NCBI RefSeq assembly: GCF_016648105.1
Contig: NZ_JACVVE010000033.1
Span: 1 to 64,000 of the forward strand
DNA length: 64,000 nucleotides
Source of the DNA: Pseudomonas sp. S31
Lineage (GTDB): Bacteria; Pseudomonadota; Gammaproteobacteria; Pseudomonadales; Pseudomonadaceae
Direction: 5' to 3'
Shown here: positions 54,385 through 63,627 of the stretch, piece by piece
How positions within the stretch are numbered: the stretch's first letter is position 1
How the letters are laid out: each line of letters starts with the position of its first letter
Position numbers and translations under genes: made by a program
Notes under the pieces: generated by a model
Told to the model about the DNA's origin: nothing
Seen by the model: only the letters and a program-made list of their open reading frames with translations
The model's database searches: none

Positions 54385-55611
54385 TCAATTGCCGTCGCCG
54401 ATGGTCGTGCCACCGTCGACAATTAGATTCTGTGCGTGGCCGGCCGCTTTCTTGCCGCGTATCAACAGAAGACACACAGGCGTCAGTAGCAACTGGCCGA
54501 AGGCGACCAGCAGCAGCGCGTGCGGCAGCTGTGTCGATTCGCCAGCCGTCAGTGCCAGCACCAGCAACGGACTGATGAACTCACCGGCGAAAATCGCAGC
54601 GGTGAACCCGCCGGTAGCGCGGCCGCGCTGGTCGAAGCCGACCTGCTGCATCACTTGGGTGATCAGTGTCGGCAACAGCAGGCCCACGCCCAGGCCATTG
54701 ACCAGCACCGCCAGCACCACCAGCGCATAGCTGCTCGACAGCGCCATCAGGCCGCCACCGAGCCCCGCCGTGGCAAAGCCCAAAGCCAGCAAGCGACCCG
54801 CCGGCAGGCGCGCCAGCAGGCGGAAGGCCAAGGCGCCCGCCAGCACACCCAGTTGGTTTGCGCCCATGGCCAAGCCCACTTGCCGGGGTGCATCGACCTG
54901 CAGCAGTTGCAGCACGTAGCCGGCCTGTACCGGGACGATGAACAGGCTGACGCCGGCCAGGCCGGTCAACAGGTACAACGGCGTCAGGGCGGCCCATGGG
55001 AAACGCGAATCCGCCGTCGCTTCGGGCGCGCCATGGCAGGCGCGCGGCTCCCACAGCAGCACGGCCATCAACGGCAGGCACAGCACGCCCACGGCGTACA
55101 GTGCGAACGGCGCACGCCAGTCGCTCTCGCCCAGCGCGCCACCCACGCCCATGAACAACGCTGCCGACAACGAGGTGACCACCATCTGCAAGGCGAACAG
55201 CCGCGCGCGGCGCTGGCCATCGAAGTAATCGCCCATCAGCGTGGTGCAGCAGGTCATGATGCCGGCTTCGGCCAGGCCGATGCCGGCGCGGCTGGCGACG
55301 ATCAGGCCCAGTGAGTCCAGCCACAACGGCAACACGCCGCACAGGCTGTAGAGCAACATGCTCGCCAGCAGCAGCGCCCGCCGCCCTACTCGGTCTGCCA
55401 GCACCCCGGCCAGCGGCGCCAGCAAGGCGATCACCAGTGCCGGCAGGGTCAGCGCCACCGGCACCAGCACGGCAACACCCGCTGTCTCGGCAAAATGCGC
55501 ATGCATGCGTGGCAGCACCGGTGCGATGAGCACCGCGCCCAGCACGGGCAGGCAACTGCCGAACAGCAACAAGGCGGCCTGGGCGCTTCCTGCGGTGCGT
55601 TCAGCGGCCAT
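54385..55611 (-). CDS. MFS transporter
   Basis: 408 residues, 12 membrane segments. Motif-A region between helices 2 and 3 is GVLADRVGRRALL. Start is the ATG giving MAAERTAGSAQ; it overlaps the end of the MMPL gene by 11 bp. Likely moves the pathway substrate or a product across the inner membrane. Confidence 0.92.
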   Translation of the reverse strand: MAAERTAGSAQAALLLFGSCLPVLGAVLIAPVLPRMHAHFAETAGVAVLVPVALTLPALVIALLAPLAGVLADRVGRRALLLASMLLYSLCGVLPLWLDSLGLIVASRAGIGLAEAGIMTCCTTLMGDYFDGQRRARLFALQMVVTSLSAALFMGVGGALGESDWRAPFALYAVGVLCLPLMAVLLWEPRACHGAPEATADSRFPWAALTPLYLLTGLAGVSLFIVPVQAGYVLQLLQVDAPRQVGLAMGANQLGVLAGALAFRLLARLPAGRLLALGFATAGLGGGLMALSSSYALVVLAVLVNGLGVGLLLPTLITQVMQQVGFDQRGRATGGFTAAIFAGEFISPLLVLALTAGESTQLPHALLLVAFGQLLLTPVCLLLIRGKKAAGHAQNLIVDGGTTIGDGN

Positions 55612-58105
55612 GGCTGACCTCCTCGAGCGGGCGCAAGCGGGCGCCCTGCTCCACCGTTGCAGCAGCGTGCTCGCGCCGCCTGGCCGCGTGCTCATGCGTC
55701 GCTGACGCTGGCTCGCGCTCCAGGTCCGCGCGCAGCTGACGCTGCGGCAAGAGGAAGTAGGCCAACGCCGGCAGCAGGATCAGCGCGCCGACCATGTTCC
55801 AGACGAACATGAAGGCCAGCAGCACACCCATGTCGGCCTGGAACTTGATCGGCGAGAAGATCCAGGTGCCAACGCCGATGGCCAGGGTAATGCCGGTGAG
55901 CATCACCACCTTGCCGGTGAACAGCAGCGCACGGTAGTACGCCTGGGACAGGCTCGCGCCCTGGCGCAACTGGGCCAGAACGATGCTCATCACATACAGC
56001 GCGTAGTCGACGCCGATGCCGACGCCCAGGGCGATCACCGGCAGTGTCGCCACCTTCACGCCGATGCCCAGAGCGACCATCAACGCTTCGCAGAGGATCG
56101 AGGTCAGCACCAGCGGCAGTACCGCGCAGAGCACCGCGCGCCAGGAACGGAAGGTCACCAGGCAGAGCAGGATCACCGCGCCGTAGACCCACCAGAGCAT
56201 GTCGCGGTTGGCCTGTTTCACCACCTGGTTGGTGGCGGCCTCGATGCCTGCGCTGCCGGCGGCCAGGAGGAAACTGGCCTGCTCGCTGTCGTTGGCCTGG
56301 GCGAATGCCTCGACGCTGTCCACGACCCGCGCCAGGGTGTCGGCCTTGTGGTCGGTGAGGTAGGCGTAGAGCGTCAGCAGGCTGCAGTCGTCGTTGTACA
56401 ACCCGCGTGGGGCGCCAGCGGTGACCATGTTCAGGGTCGCTTGGTTGTTGACCAGGTCGTACCATTTCGGGCTGCCTTCGGAGAGGCCGACCAGTACCCG
56501 GCGGTTGAGCAGCGCCAGCGAGTTGGTCGAGTCCACCCCCTGCAGGCCACGCAACTGCCAGTCCAGGTCGTCCACGCGTTTCAAGGTGTCATAGGCCGAG
56601 CAGCCACCGGCGGCGGTGCGCACCATCACCGCGAACACATCGCTGCTGGCGCCGTAGTGCCGGGTGACGAACGCGTTGTCTCGGTTGTAGCGCGAATCGG
56701 CGCGCAGCTCAGGGGCACCGGCGTCGAGGTCACCGACCTTCAGGTGCAGGCTCACGGCGTAGCCGCCAACGGCCATCAACGCGGCCACGGCGATGCACGC
56801 GGCGGCCCAGCGACGGCGGGTGAACAGGTCGAGGAAGCGCCACAATGCATGCTTGCGCGCCCCGCTGGCATCGGCCTCTTCGGCACGCAGGCTGCGCCGC
56901 GCCGCACGGCCGCTGACGCCCACGTAGGAGAGCAGCACCGGCAGCAGGATCAGGTTGGTGAAGATCAACACCGCCACGCCCAGGCTGGCGATCACCGCCA
57001 GGTCCTGGATCACCTGGATCTGGATGATCATCAGCACGGCGAAGCCCACCGCATCGCACAGCAGCGCGGTGAGCCCGGCCAGGAACAAGCGGCGGAAGGT
57101 GAAGCGCGCCGCCACCAGCCGGTGCATGCCACGGCCGATGTCCTGCATGATTCCGTTCATCTTCTGCGCGCCATGGCTCATGCCGATGGCGAACACCAGG
57201 AACGGCACCAGCACCGAGTAGGGGTCGAGCTCATAGCCGAGCACCGGCAGCAGGCCGAGCTGCCAGATCACCGCTACCAGTGAGCACACCACCACCAGTG
57301 CGGTGCTGCGCACGCAACGGGTGTACCAATACAGCACACCGGCCGTGATGGCGATGGCGGCGGCGAAGAACAGCAGGATCTGCTGCAGCCCGTCGATCAG
57401 GTCGCCGACGACCTTGGCGAAACCGGTGATGTGGATCTCCACGCCCTGGGCCTGGAAGCGCTCGCGCAAGGTCTCCAGTTCATGGGCGAAGGCCGTGTAG
57501 TCGAGTGCCTGGCCGTCCGGCGTGTGTTCCAGCAGCGGCACGTAGATGATGCTCGAACGCTGGTCGAAGGCCACCAGCTGGCCGATCTCGTTGGAACGCT
57601 CGACATTGCGCTTGAGCGCCGCCAGGCTGGCGGCTGCGCCATCGTAGCCATCAGGGATCACCGGGCCGCCTTCCAGGCCTTCCTCCGTTACCCCGGTCCA
57701 GCGGGTGGACGGGGTCCACAGCGACTTCATCGCCGCACGGTCGACCCCCGGCAGCAGGTATACCGCGTCGTTGAGCTGCTGCAGGCTGTGCAGGTAGTCC
57801 TTGTCGTAGAGGCTCCCGCGCGGGTTGGCCACGACGATACGCACGGCGTTGCCCAGGCCGGCCAGTTCCTGGCGGTGTTCCAGGTAGTTGTGGATGAACG
57901 GATGATCGCGCGGAATCATCTTCTCGAAGCTGGCGTTGAGGGTCAGGCGTGAAGCCTGCCAACCGAGCAGCAGGGTCGCCGCCAGGCACAGCAGCAACAC
58001 CAGCGCACGGTGGTTGAACAAGGCACGTTCCAGCAACGAACCGGACGTACTGTCGAAATCGTCGAGACGGCCGCTGGACGGCGCAGGTGGATTCATGGCG
58101 TGCAT
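55601..58105 (-). CDS. MMPL/RND family transporter
   Basis: 834 residues: one helix, a large periplasmic loop (about 55-260), a sterol-sensing-like five-helix bundle, a second loop and a second bundle - the HpnN/MmpL layout. Paired with DUF1302, DUF1329 and YCF48 proteins, as seen in many Pseudomonas catabolic clusters. Probably transfers a hydrophobic molecule through the envelope using proton force. An ATG at 58096 three codons in is an alternative start. Confidence 0.9.
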   Translation of the reverse strand: MHAMNPPAPSSGRLDDFDSTSGSLLERALFNHRALVLLLCLAATLLLGWQASRLTLNASFEKMIPRDHPFIHNYLEHRQELAGLGNAVRIVVANPRGSLYDKDYLHSLQQLNDAVYLLPGVDRAAMKSLWTPSTRWTGVTEEGLEGGPVIPDGYDGAAASLAALKRNVERSNEIGQLVAFDQRSSIIYVPLLEHTPDGQALDYTAFAHELETLRERFQAQGVEIHITGFAKVVGDLIDGLQQILLFFAAAIAITAGVLYWYTRCVRSTALVVVCSLVAVIWQLGLLPVLGYELDPYSVLVPFLVFAIGMSHGAQKMNGIMQDIGRGMHRLVAARFTFRRLFLAGLTALLCDAVGFAVLMIIQIQVIQDLAVIASLGVAVLIFTNLILLPVLLSYVGVSGRAARRSLRAEEADASGARKHALWRFLDLFTRRRWAAACIAVAALMAVGGYAVSLHLKVGDLDAGAPELRADSRYNRDNAFVTRHYGASSDVFAVMVRTAAGGCSAYDTLKRVDDLDWQLRGLQGVDSTNSLALLNRRVLVGLSEGSPKWYDLVNNQATLNMVTAGAPRGLYNDDCSLLTLYAYLTDHKADTLARVVDSVEAFAQANDSEQASFLLAAGSAGIEAATNQVVKQANRDMLWWVYGAVILLCLVTFRSWRAVLCAVLPLVLTSILCEALMVALGIGVKVATLPVIALGVGIGVDYALYVMSIVLAQLRQGASLSQAYYRALLFTGKVVMLTGITLAIGVGTWIFSPIKFQADMGVLLAFMFVWNMVGALILLPALAYFLLPQRQLRADLEREPASATHEHAARRREHAAATVEQGARLRPLEEVSHGR

Positions 58106-58108
58106 GGC

Positions 58109-59170
58109 TCAGTCCGTCGTGGTGGAAAGGGAGGAAGGTTCCAGGCGGCGCGCGCCCGCCATGCCGACGGCGACGATGGCACCGTCGGCGGCGGTGGTGG
58201 CGGCGGTCAGCGGCAGACCATCGGAGACCGCCACGGGCTGCGCGGCAAAACGCTCCAGGCCACTGCGCAGCAGCATCCCCGCCTGGTTGGCGAGCAACAG
58301 CTGGCCACCGGCGACGCGCATGCCGTTGAGCGAGGCCGGAACCGGGTTGGCCAGCGCCTGGAAGCTGTCGCCAGCGTCATCGGAAGCGAACAACGAACCG
58401 CGCAGGCCGCCGACCAGCAGGCGGCCATTGGGCAACACGGCGGCAGCGAAGTAGCTGCCGTCGTAGGGGCCTTGCAGCGCCTCGAAGTGTTCACCGCCAT
58501 CGCGCGAGCGCAACAGCAGGCCCTGCTCGCCGGCGACGTACAGGTTGGCGCCCTGGCGGGCCAGTGCATACAGGTGCAGCCCGCGCCGGTTCGGCAACCG
58601 GCCCATGCCCGATTGCCAACTGCGCCCACCATCGGCCGTGCTCATGGCCAGGCCATAGGCGCCCACGACCAAGCCGTGGCGGGTATCGGCGAAGCTCAGC
58701 GCGAGCAACGGCTTGTCCGCGCCATCGGCCTGCAGCCTTTGCGCCGCTGCGAGGCGGCCTGGGTCCGCAGACGCTTCGGCTGCCTGCACCTCCAGGGCGG
58801 CAGCGCGCTTGCCATCGAGTTGCAAGCCCCAGTGCTCGCCGCCATCCTCGCTGTGCAACACCACCCCAGCGTGGCCGACCGCCCAACCGTTGCGCGCATC
58901 GACGAACTGCACGGCGGTCAGGCTGACGCTCACCGGCACGGCCTTGGCCTGGCGCCAGGTCGCGCCGTTGTCGTCGGAAAGCAGCACCACGCCACGTTCG
59001 CCCACCGACACCAGGCGCGCACCGGCACGGGCCACGTCCTGCAGCACCGCACGCAGGGCCTGGGGGCCCTGCACCGCGGGCTGCGCGAGTACATCCACGC
59101 TGCCGCCGGCAAAGGCCGGCGGCAGCCCGCAACAGGCTGCCAGCAGCCAGCCGTAGAGCATCTTGTTCAT
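58109..59170 (-). CDS. YCF48/BNR-repeat periplasmic protein
   Basis: 353 residues with a signal peptide (MLYGWLLAACCGLPPAFA). Beta-propeller Asp boxes SDDNGATW, SEDGGEHW, STADGGRSW and SRDGGEHF mark it as a YCF48 (HCF136-like) propeller. I start at the ATG 59170 after AAAAGG; a TTG three codons upstream is less likely. Function in the MMPL module is unknown, perhaps assembly. Confidence 0.9.
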   Translation of the reverse strand: MNKMLYGWLLAACCGLPPAFAGGSVDVLAQPAVQGPQALRAVLQDVARAGARLVSVGERGVVLLSDDNGATWRQAKAVPVSVSLTAVQFVDARNGWAVGHAGVVLHSEDGGEHWGLQLDGKRAAALEVQAAEASADPGRLAAAQRLQADGADKPLLALSFADTRHGLVVGAYGLAMSTADGGRSWQSGMGRLPNRRGLHLYALARQGANLYVAGEQGLLLRSRDGGEHFEALQGPYDGSYFAAAVLPNGRLLVGGLRGSLFASDDAGDSFQALANPVPASLNGMRVAGGQLLLANQAGMLLRSGLERFAAQPVAVSDGLPLTAATTAADGAIVAVGMAGARRLEPSSLSTTTD

Positions 59171-59183
59171 CGCACGCAACCTT

Positions 59184-59191
59184 TTGTTCTT
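59184..59191 (-). promoter_or_regulatory. Predicted Crc/Hfq motif, YCF48 gene
   Basis: Minus-strand AAGAACAA matches AAnAAnAA, overlapping the ribosome site and 14 bases before the start codon. Confidence 0.55.
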
Positions 59192-59223
59192 GTAGTCGGT
59201 ACAGCCAGGCGCAGCGCGCCTAG

Positions 59224-60591
59224 TCAGCGCACGCCTTCGCCGGCCATGGCATCGGCGGTGAACACCGAGTCCTTGTAGGGCGGCACGATGCGGTACTGCT
59301 CGTTCTTGCCGGCGAACAGGTCGCCGGCGAACCAGGCACCGGAGAGCAGGTCGTAGAAGCCGTTGGTCAGGGTCACCACGCCGGGCAGGTCAGGCAGCAC
59401 CACCGGCGAGGTCCAGACCACCTTGGCCAGCTGGTCGCGGGCGTCGTAGCGCTCGCCGAGCACGGCAGCCCAGGTATCCTCGTCGAGGTAGTAGGTGCTG
59501 CGCGGCATCACGTGGCGCTGGCCGTTCTTCAGGGTCGCCTCGACCACCCATACACGGTGCAGCTCCCAGCGGATGGATTCGGGGTTCAGGTGATGCGGGT
59601 CGAGCAGCGCCTCGGCGTTGCTCGCTGTGAACACCTTGTTGGCGTTGTAGGGGATGTACATCTCCTTCTTGCCCACCAGCTTCCAGTCGAAGCGGTCCAG
59701 GCGGCCGTTGAACACGTACAGCTCATCGAAGCTCATCACGCCCGCAGTGGCCGGGGTCGGCGTGTCACAGCAGGCGTTGGGCAGGCGACGCACGCGGCGC
59801 TGGCCAGGCAGGTAGGTCCACACCGCAGCTTTGTCGGCGTTGAGGTTCTCCAGGCCGGTGATGGCCTCGCCGGCGCGCAGTGGCGGGCCGTCGTTGGTCA
59901 TGCGGATCGACCAGAACACCCCTTTGTCGCCACTGCCGCCCGGCAGGTACCAGGGCATCTGCAGGTCGGCGCGCGAATCGTTGGTGAGCACGTGCTTGCC
60001 GTCGGCGGTGGTCAGGTACTGGTTGAAGCTGGCGTGCCAGGACGCCCCGCGCCAACGCAGCAGGTGGTTCCACATGGCTTCCACGCCGTTGGCCGGGATC
60101 GGGAACGGGATGCCGCCGGATGCGCCTTCGGGCATGGCACCTGCGGGGCCTTCCACCAGCTTGCCGCTGGTGGCGTTGGCGAAGGTGGCGTCGTAGACCG
60201 ACTGCGGCGCTGCGGCGCTGCGGTGGGTCGGATAGACATCGAGGCGGTAGCTGTCCGGATACTTCTTCAGCATCGCCTGGATGCCGGGGGCGAGTTTGTC
60301 GGCGTACTGCGCCATGTTCTGCGCGGTGATGGTCAGCAGCGGCTTGTCAGCGGCGAACGGGTCGCCACGCTTGCCGCCTTCCTTGTAGGCCGGGTCGGCC
60401 TGGGTATAGCCCCCGGTCCAGGCCGGAATGCTGCCATCGGCATTGCCGGCGCGCTCGCCACCGAGCGGGGTCAGGCGGGTCTTGAGCGTGGCCGCCTGCT
60501 CGGCGGACACTGCGGCAACGGCGCCATGGGCGAACAGCAGCGAGGCACTCAGGGCAGTGAGCAGGGAAACGACTTTATTGTTGTGTCTCAT
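59224..60591 (-). CDS. DUF1329 domain-containing protein
   Basis: 455 residues with a cleavable signal (LLTALSASLLFAHGAVA). DUF1329 proteins have a LolA/LolB-like fold and are encoded next to DUF1302 barrels and MMPL pumps. Signature GGERAGNADGSIPAWTGGYT near the N-terminus. Presumed periplasmic or outer-membrane carrier of a lipophilic compound. A Crc-type motif lies within its first codons. Confidence 0.9.
   Translation of the reverse strand: MRHNNKVVSLLTALSASLLFAHGAVAAVSAEQAATLKTRLTPLGGERAGNADGSIPAWTGGYTQADPAYKEGGKRGDPFAADKPLLTITAQNMAQYADKLAPGIQAMLKKYPDSYRLDVYPTHRSAAAPQSVYDATFANATSGKLVEGPAGAMPEGASGGIPFPIPANGVEAMWNHLLRWRGASWHASFNQYLTTADGKHVLTNDSRADLQMPWYLPGGSGDKGVFWSIRMTNDGPPLRAGEAITGLENLNADKAAVWTYLPGQRRVRRLPNACCDTPTPATAGVMSFDELYVFNGRLDRFDWKLVGKKEMYIPYNANKVFTASNAEALLDPHHLNPESIRWELHRVWVVEATLKNGQRHVMPRSTYYLDEDTWAAVLGERYDARDQLAKVVWTSPVVLPDLPGVVTLTNGFYDLLSGAWFAGDLFAGKNEQYRIVPPYKDSVFTADAMAGEGVR
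60575..60582 (-). promoter_or_regulatory. Predicted Crc/Hfq motif, DUF1329 gene
   Basis: Minus-strand AACAATAA (codons 4-6 of the gene) matches AAnAAnAA, positioned for Hfq-Crc to block initiation. Confidence 0.5.
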
Positions 60592-60605
60592 CGGGTGGTC
60601 CTCGG

Positions 60606-62276
60606 TCAGAAGGTGCGGCTGACGGTGAAGGCGATGAAGTCGCGGTCTTTGAGCGACTGTTCGAAGGTGTAGTGGTTGTCGGCGTCGAGGAAGGTGTTCT
60701 CCGGGCCGTAGTAGTGCGTGTAGGTCAGTCCCAGGCTCCAGGTGTTGAGGTAGTTGCCCTTCAGGCCGATGTTCAGGTCGCCGCCATGATCGGTGCCAAA
60801 GCCGGTGCCCAGCGCCATCGACGCGCCATTGGTGTAGCTCGCACCGATCGGCACCGACAGGTCGAGGCCGGGCAGGATCTGCCGGTACATCGGCTCGAAC
60901 ACCAGGCGCAGGCTGGTGGCGTCGCGGTCGGCGTTGGGGTCGACGGCATCGGCGTTCTTGCTCACGCTCATCACCCGGTTCCAGGCGATTTCGCCCAGGA
61001 AGCTCGACTCGGCGGCAATGAAGTTCGGCTCCAGGCTGGCGAGCCAGGAGAAGTTGGCATGCAGCGTGCGGCCGGTGGCATACACCGGGTTGTCGTCGTT
61101 GTCGATTGCCTCGCCCACGGCCAGCGCGTGCTGGCTGGTGGAGGCCAGCGGCTGGTTCCAGCGCGTGGACAACTCACCGGCAAGGTTGAAGTTGCCCACG
61201 GTGGTGGAGAAGCTGGCACCAAAGGCCTCGATGCCTTCGGGGTACACCCAGTAGAACTCGCCGGCCTTGCCGCTGACCGGGTCGAGATTGGCGAAGTCCG
61301 GGCGCACGTTGAGCTGCGGCGACTTGTCGTGGAAGCGAATGGCATACAGGCCCCAGTCGACGGTCTCGGTGCGCCAGCGCAGTTGCACGCCGCCCTGCCC
61401 CGAATCCTTGGCTTCCTTGTCGTTGCCGTGGAAGAACGCCAGGGGCTGGCCACCGGGGAACACCGGCGCGCCGACGAACATGCGCTCGGCGCCATCGCCG
61501 AAGAAGTCGTCGGTGGAGAAATAGCTGCCCGCCGCCGGCAGGCGGTTGGCCTCCCACTCGAACTGGTAGTAGGCGCCGATGGACACATCCGGGGTCAGTT
61601 GCAGTTGCCCGGAAACCTGCTGCACCGGGCGAATCAGCTCCTTGAACTGGGTGTTGGGCACCGACAGGCCCTTGACCACGTCCACCGGCGCCATGCCACC
61701 GGCGATGCCGTTCATGCCGTAGAACAGGCTCTCGCCCCACTGCATGGCGTACTGGCCCAGGCGGCCGGACAGCGGCATGTCGCCGATCTCGGTCCTGCCG
61801 AAGATGAAGGCATCGAGCAACTCGCCCTTGCGCCCGTGCAGCTTGCGGGTGTCGCTGGTGAATGCGTCGTAGTCGACCGAATAGCTGTTGGCACGGCTGG
61901 GGTCGTTATTGTCGGTGCCCTGGTTGTAGACATCGTCGTACCAGGCCGCGCCGCTGACCCGGGCGCCAACGTTGTGGTAGGTGATGTCCAGCTCCGACAG
62001 CAGGTCGAGGCGGTTGGAAATCAGGCCTTTGTCGAAGTTGCGATCGCCGTCGTCCAGGTTCAGCGCGGTCTGCCCTTCGGTCAGCTTGCTGCTGGCGTCC
62101 TGGGTGCGCCAGGCGGCGCTGTACTTCAGGGTGTTGTCCCAGCGTACCCGCAGGTCGGGGTTGCCGGTGTCGAATTCGAAGGCCTGGGCCTGGCTTGCGG
62201 CCAGCGCGACGAGCGCCAGGCTGATGGGCTTGAGCGCCGGCAATGGCCGGGCGAATGCACCTTTGCGAGTCAACAT
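60606..62276 (-). CDS. DUF1302 outer-membrane protein
   Basis: 556 residues with signal peptide (ALVALAASQAQA-FEFD) and alternating beta-strand pattern ending in F (FIAFTVSRTF), as in outer-membrane barrels. DUF1302 family; companion of DUF1329, 14 bp downstream of its start. Probably the outer-membrane conduit of the module. AGAGG ribosome site with a Crc-type motif directly before it. Confidence 0.9.
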   Translation of the reverse strand: MLTRKGAFARPLPALKPISLALVALAASQAQAFEFDTGNPDLRVRWDNTLKYSAAWRTQDASSKLTEGQTALNLDDGDRNFDKGLISNRLDLLSELDITYHNVGARVSGAAWYDDVYNQGTDNNDPSRANSYSVDYDAFTSDTRKLHGRKGELLDAFIFGRTEIGDMPLSGRLGQYAMQWGESLFYGMNGIAGGMAPVDVVKGLSVPNTQFKELIRPVQQVSGQLQLTPDVSIGAYYQFEWEANRLPAAGSYFSTDDFFGDGAERMFVGAPVFPGGQPLAFFHGNDKEAKDSGQGGVQLRWRTETVDWGLYAIRFHDKSPQLNVRPDFANLDPVSGKAGEFYWVYPEGIEAFGASFSTTVGNFNLAGELSTRWNQPLASTSQHALAVGEAIDNDDNPVYATGRTLHANFSWLASLEPNFIAAESSFLGEIAWNRVMSVSKNADAVDPNADRDATSLRLVFEPMYRQILPGLDLSVPIGASYTNGASMALGTGFGTDHGGDLNIGLKGNYLNTWSLGLTYTHYYGPENTFLDADNHYTFEQSLKDRDFIAFTVSRTF

Positions 62277-62289
62277 CGGGGTTTCCTCT

Positions 62290-62300
62290 TTCTTGTTCTT
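62290..62300 (-). promoter_or_regulatory. Predicted Crc/Hfq motif, DUF1302 gene
   Basis: Minus-strand AAGAACAAGAA, AAnAAnAAnAA, directly adjacent to the AGAGG ribosome site. Confidence 0.6.
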
Positions 62301-62362
62301 GTGCGTGGGTGTTGGCGTAAGCGCTGGCGCGCCGGCAAGGCAGGGCGCACCGGGTACAGGGA

Positions 62363-63487
62363 TCAGATCGGCTGCGCGGTGACCTCCAGCATCCGCTTGA
62401 CCAGGCCGATGCGGTCGAACGACGGGTCGCGCTGCACCTCCTTCTCGCCGGCCAGCAGGGACATCTCGCTGATGAACCTGCAGCGTTCGAAACGCCGGCC
62501 CATGAAGCGCTGCAATTGCGTTTGCAGGCTGCCATCGGTGGTGAGCTCCTCGGCCAGCACCACGGCATCCTCGATGGCCATGCCGGCACCCTGCCCCAGG
62601 TGCGGCGTGGTGGCATGGGCGGCATCACCGATCAACAGCACGCGACCGCGATACCAGGGCTCATCGACGAACACTGCTTCCAGCGGCTTGTAGACGACCT
62701 CGGCGCTGTCATCGATGAGCGCGCGCAACTCACCGATCAGCCCACCAAAGCCCGCCAGGCGCTGGCGCAGGCCCTCGGCCAGGGTGGCGGGCTCCATCCA
62801 CGGGTTGCCGGGCTCGTGGGAGGTGGTGAACAGGTACATCAGGTCGTCGGCCAGCGGTACCAGGCCGGCGTTGCCCGACGGCCCCTGGTAGTTGGCCAGG
62901 TGGTCGATGCCGGCAGCCCGTGGGAAGTTGTAGCGCCACACCGACTGGCCGGTGAAGCGCGGCTGGTACTGGTCGCCGAACAGCAAGCCGCGCACCTTCG
63001 AGTACAAGCCGTCGGCGCCGACCAGCAGCCCGTAGCGAGCCCGGCTGCCGTCGCTGAACAACACGTCCACGCCGCTGGCATCCTGCTCGAAGCTTTCCAC
63101 CGAAGTGCCCAGGCGTACCTGGGTGCCGAGCTCGATGGCGGTTTCGCTCAACACCTTGTGCAGGGCGCGGCGCGAGATACCGACGTTGGCCGGGTATTGC
63201 GGGCCGGCCAGGCGCTGGCCGGGGATGCGCGCCAGCTGCTGCCCTTCGGTGGTGTAGATGGCCACGTCCTCGAAGGCATAGGCGGCATCGAGGTAGGCCT
63301 CGAGCAAGCCCAGGCGGTGCATCTCGCGCACCACGTTGCTCTGCTGGATGATGCCGACGCCGTAGACGGTCCACTCGGTCTTCAGCTCGACCAGGTCGAC
63401 GGCGATGCCCTTGCGGCGCAGGGCGATGGCGGCGCACAGCCCGCCGATCCCACCGCCCACGATCAGCACGTTGTTCACAGTATTCAT
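62363..63487 (-). CDS. FAD-dependent aromatic monooxygenase (class A)
   Basis: 374 residues, resembling salicylate, 3-hydroxybenzoate 6- and 6-hydroxynicotinate monooxygenases. FAD site VGGGIGGLCAAIALRRKG (9-26), the DG motif LLVGADGLYSKVRG and the GD motif RVLLIGDAAHATTPHLGQG. It would hydroxylate an aromatic or heterocyclic ring using NAD(P)H. Start MNTVNNVLIVGG at 63487; a longer frame upstream overlaps the ferredoxin gene and is rejected. Crc-type motif just before the start. No ribosome site of canonical form was seen. Confidence 0.9.
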   Translation of the reverse strand: MNTVNNVLIVGGGIGGLCAAIALRRKGIAVDLVELKTEWTVYGVGIIQQSNVVREMHRLGLLEAYLDAAYAFEDVAIYTTEGQQLARIPGQRLAGPQYPANVGISRRALHKVLSETAIELGTQVRLGTSVESFEQDASGVDVLFSDGSRARYGLLVGADGLYSKVRGLLFGDQYQPRFTGQSVWRYNFPRAAGIDHLANYQGPSGNAGLVPLADDLMYLFTTSHEPGNPWMEPATLAEGLRQRLAGFGGLIGELRALIDDSAEVVYKPLEAVFVDEPWYRGRVLLIGDAAHATTPHLGQGAGMAIEDAVVLAEELTTDGSLQTQLQRFMGRRFERCRFISEMSLLAGEKEVQRDPSFDRIGLVKRMLEVTAQPI

Positions 63488-63502
63488 GGCATGTCTCACG
63501 TC

Positions 63503-63513
63503 TTGTTCTTGTT
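63503..63513 (-). promoter_or_regulatory. Predicted Crc/Hfq motif, monooxygenase gene
   Basis: Minus-strand AACAAGAACAA (AAnAAnAAnAA), ending 15 bases before the monooxygenase start codon. Confidence 0.6.
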
Positions 63514-63604
63514 GTCCGCCCCGACAGGCGTGGCGGCCGTTTCCTGTGCCTGGGCACAGCTTCCCGGCTGCGCCGGGCTTTGACCAATCGCGTCGCGGGA
63601 TGCG

Positions 63605-63627
63605 ACCTATCGCGCGGCGCGATAGGT
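63605..63627. other. Intercistronic hairpin after the Rieske gene
   Basis: ACCTATCGCG-CGG-CGCGATAGGT, a perfect 10-bp stem that starts at the Rieske stop codon. There is no T tract. It may shield the Rieske message or adjust the ratio of ferredoxin to monooxygenase. Confidence 0.6.
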
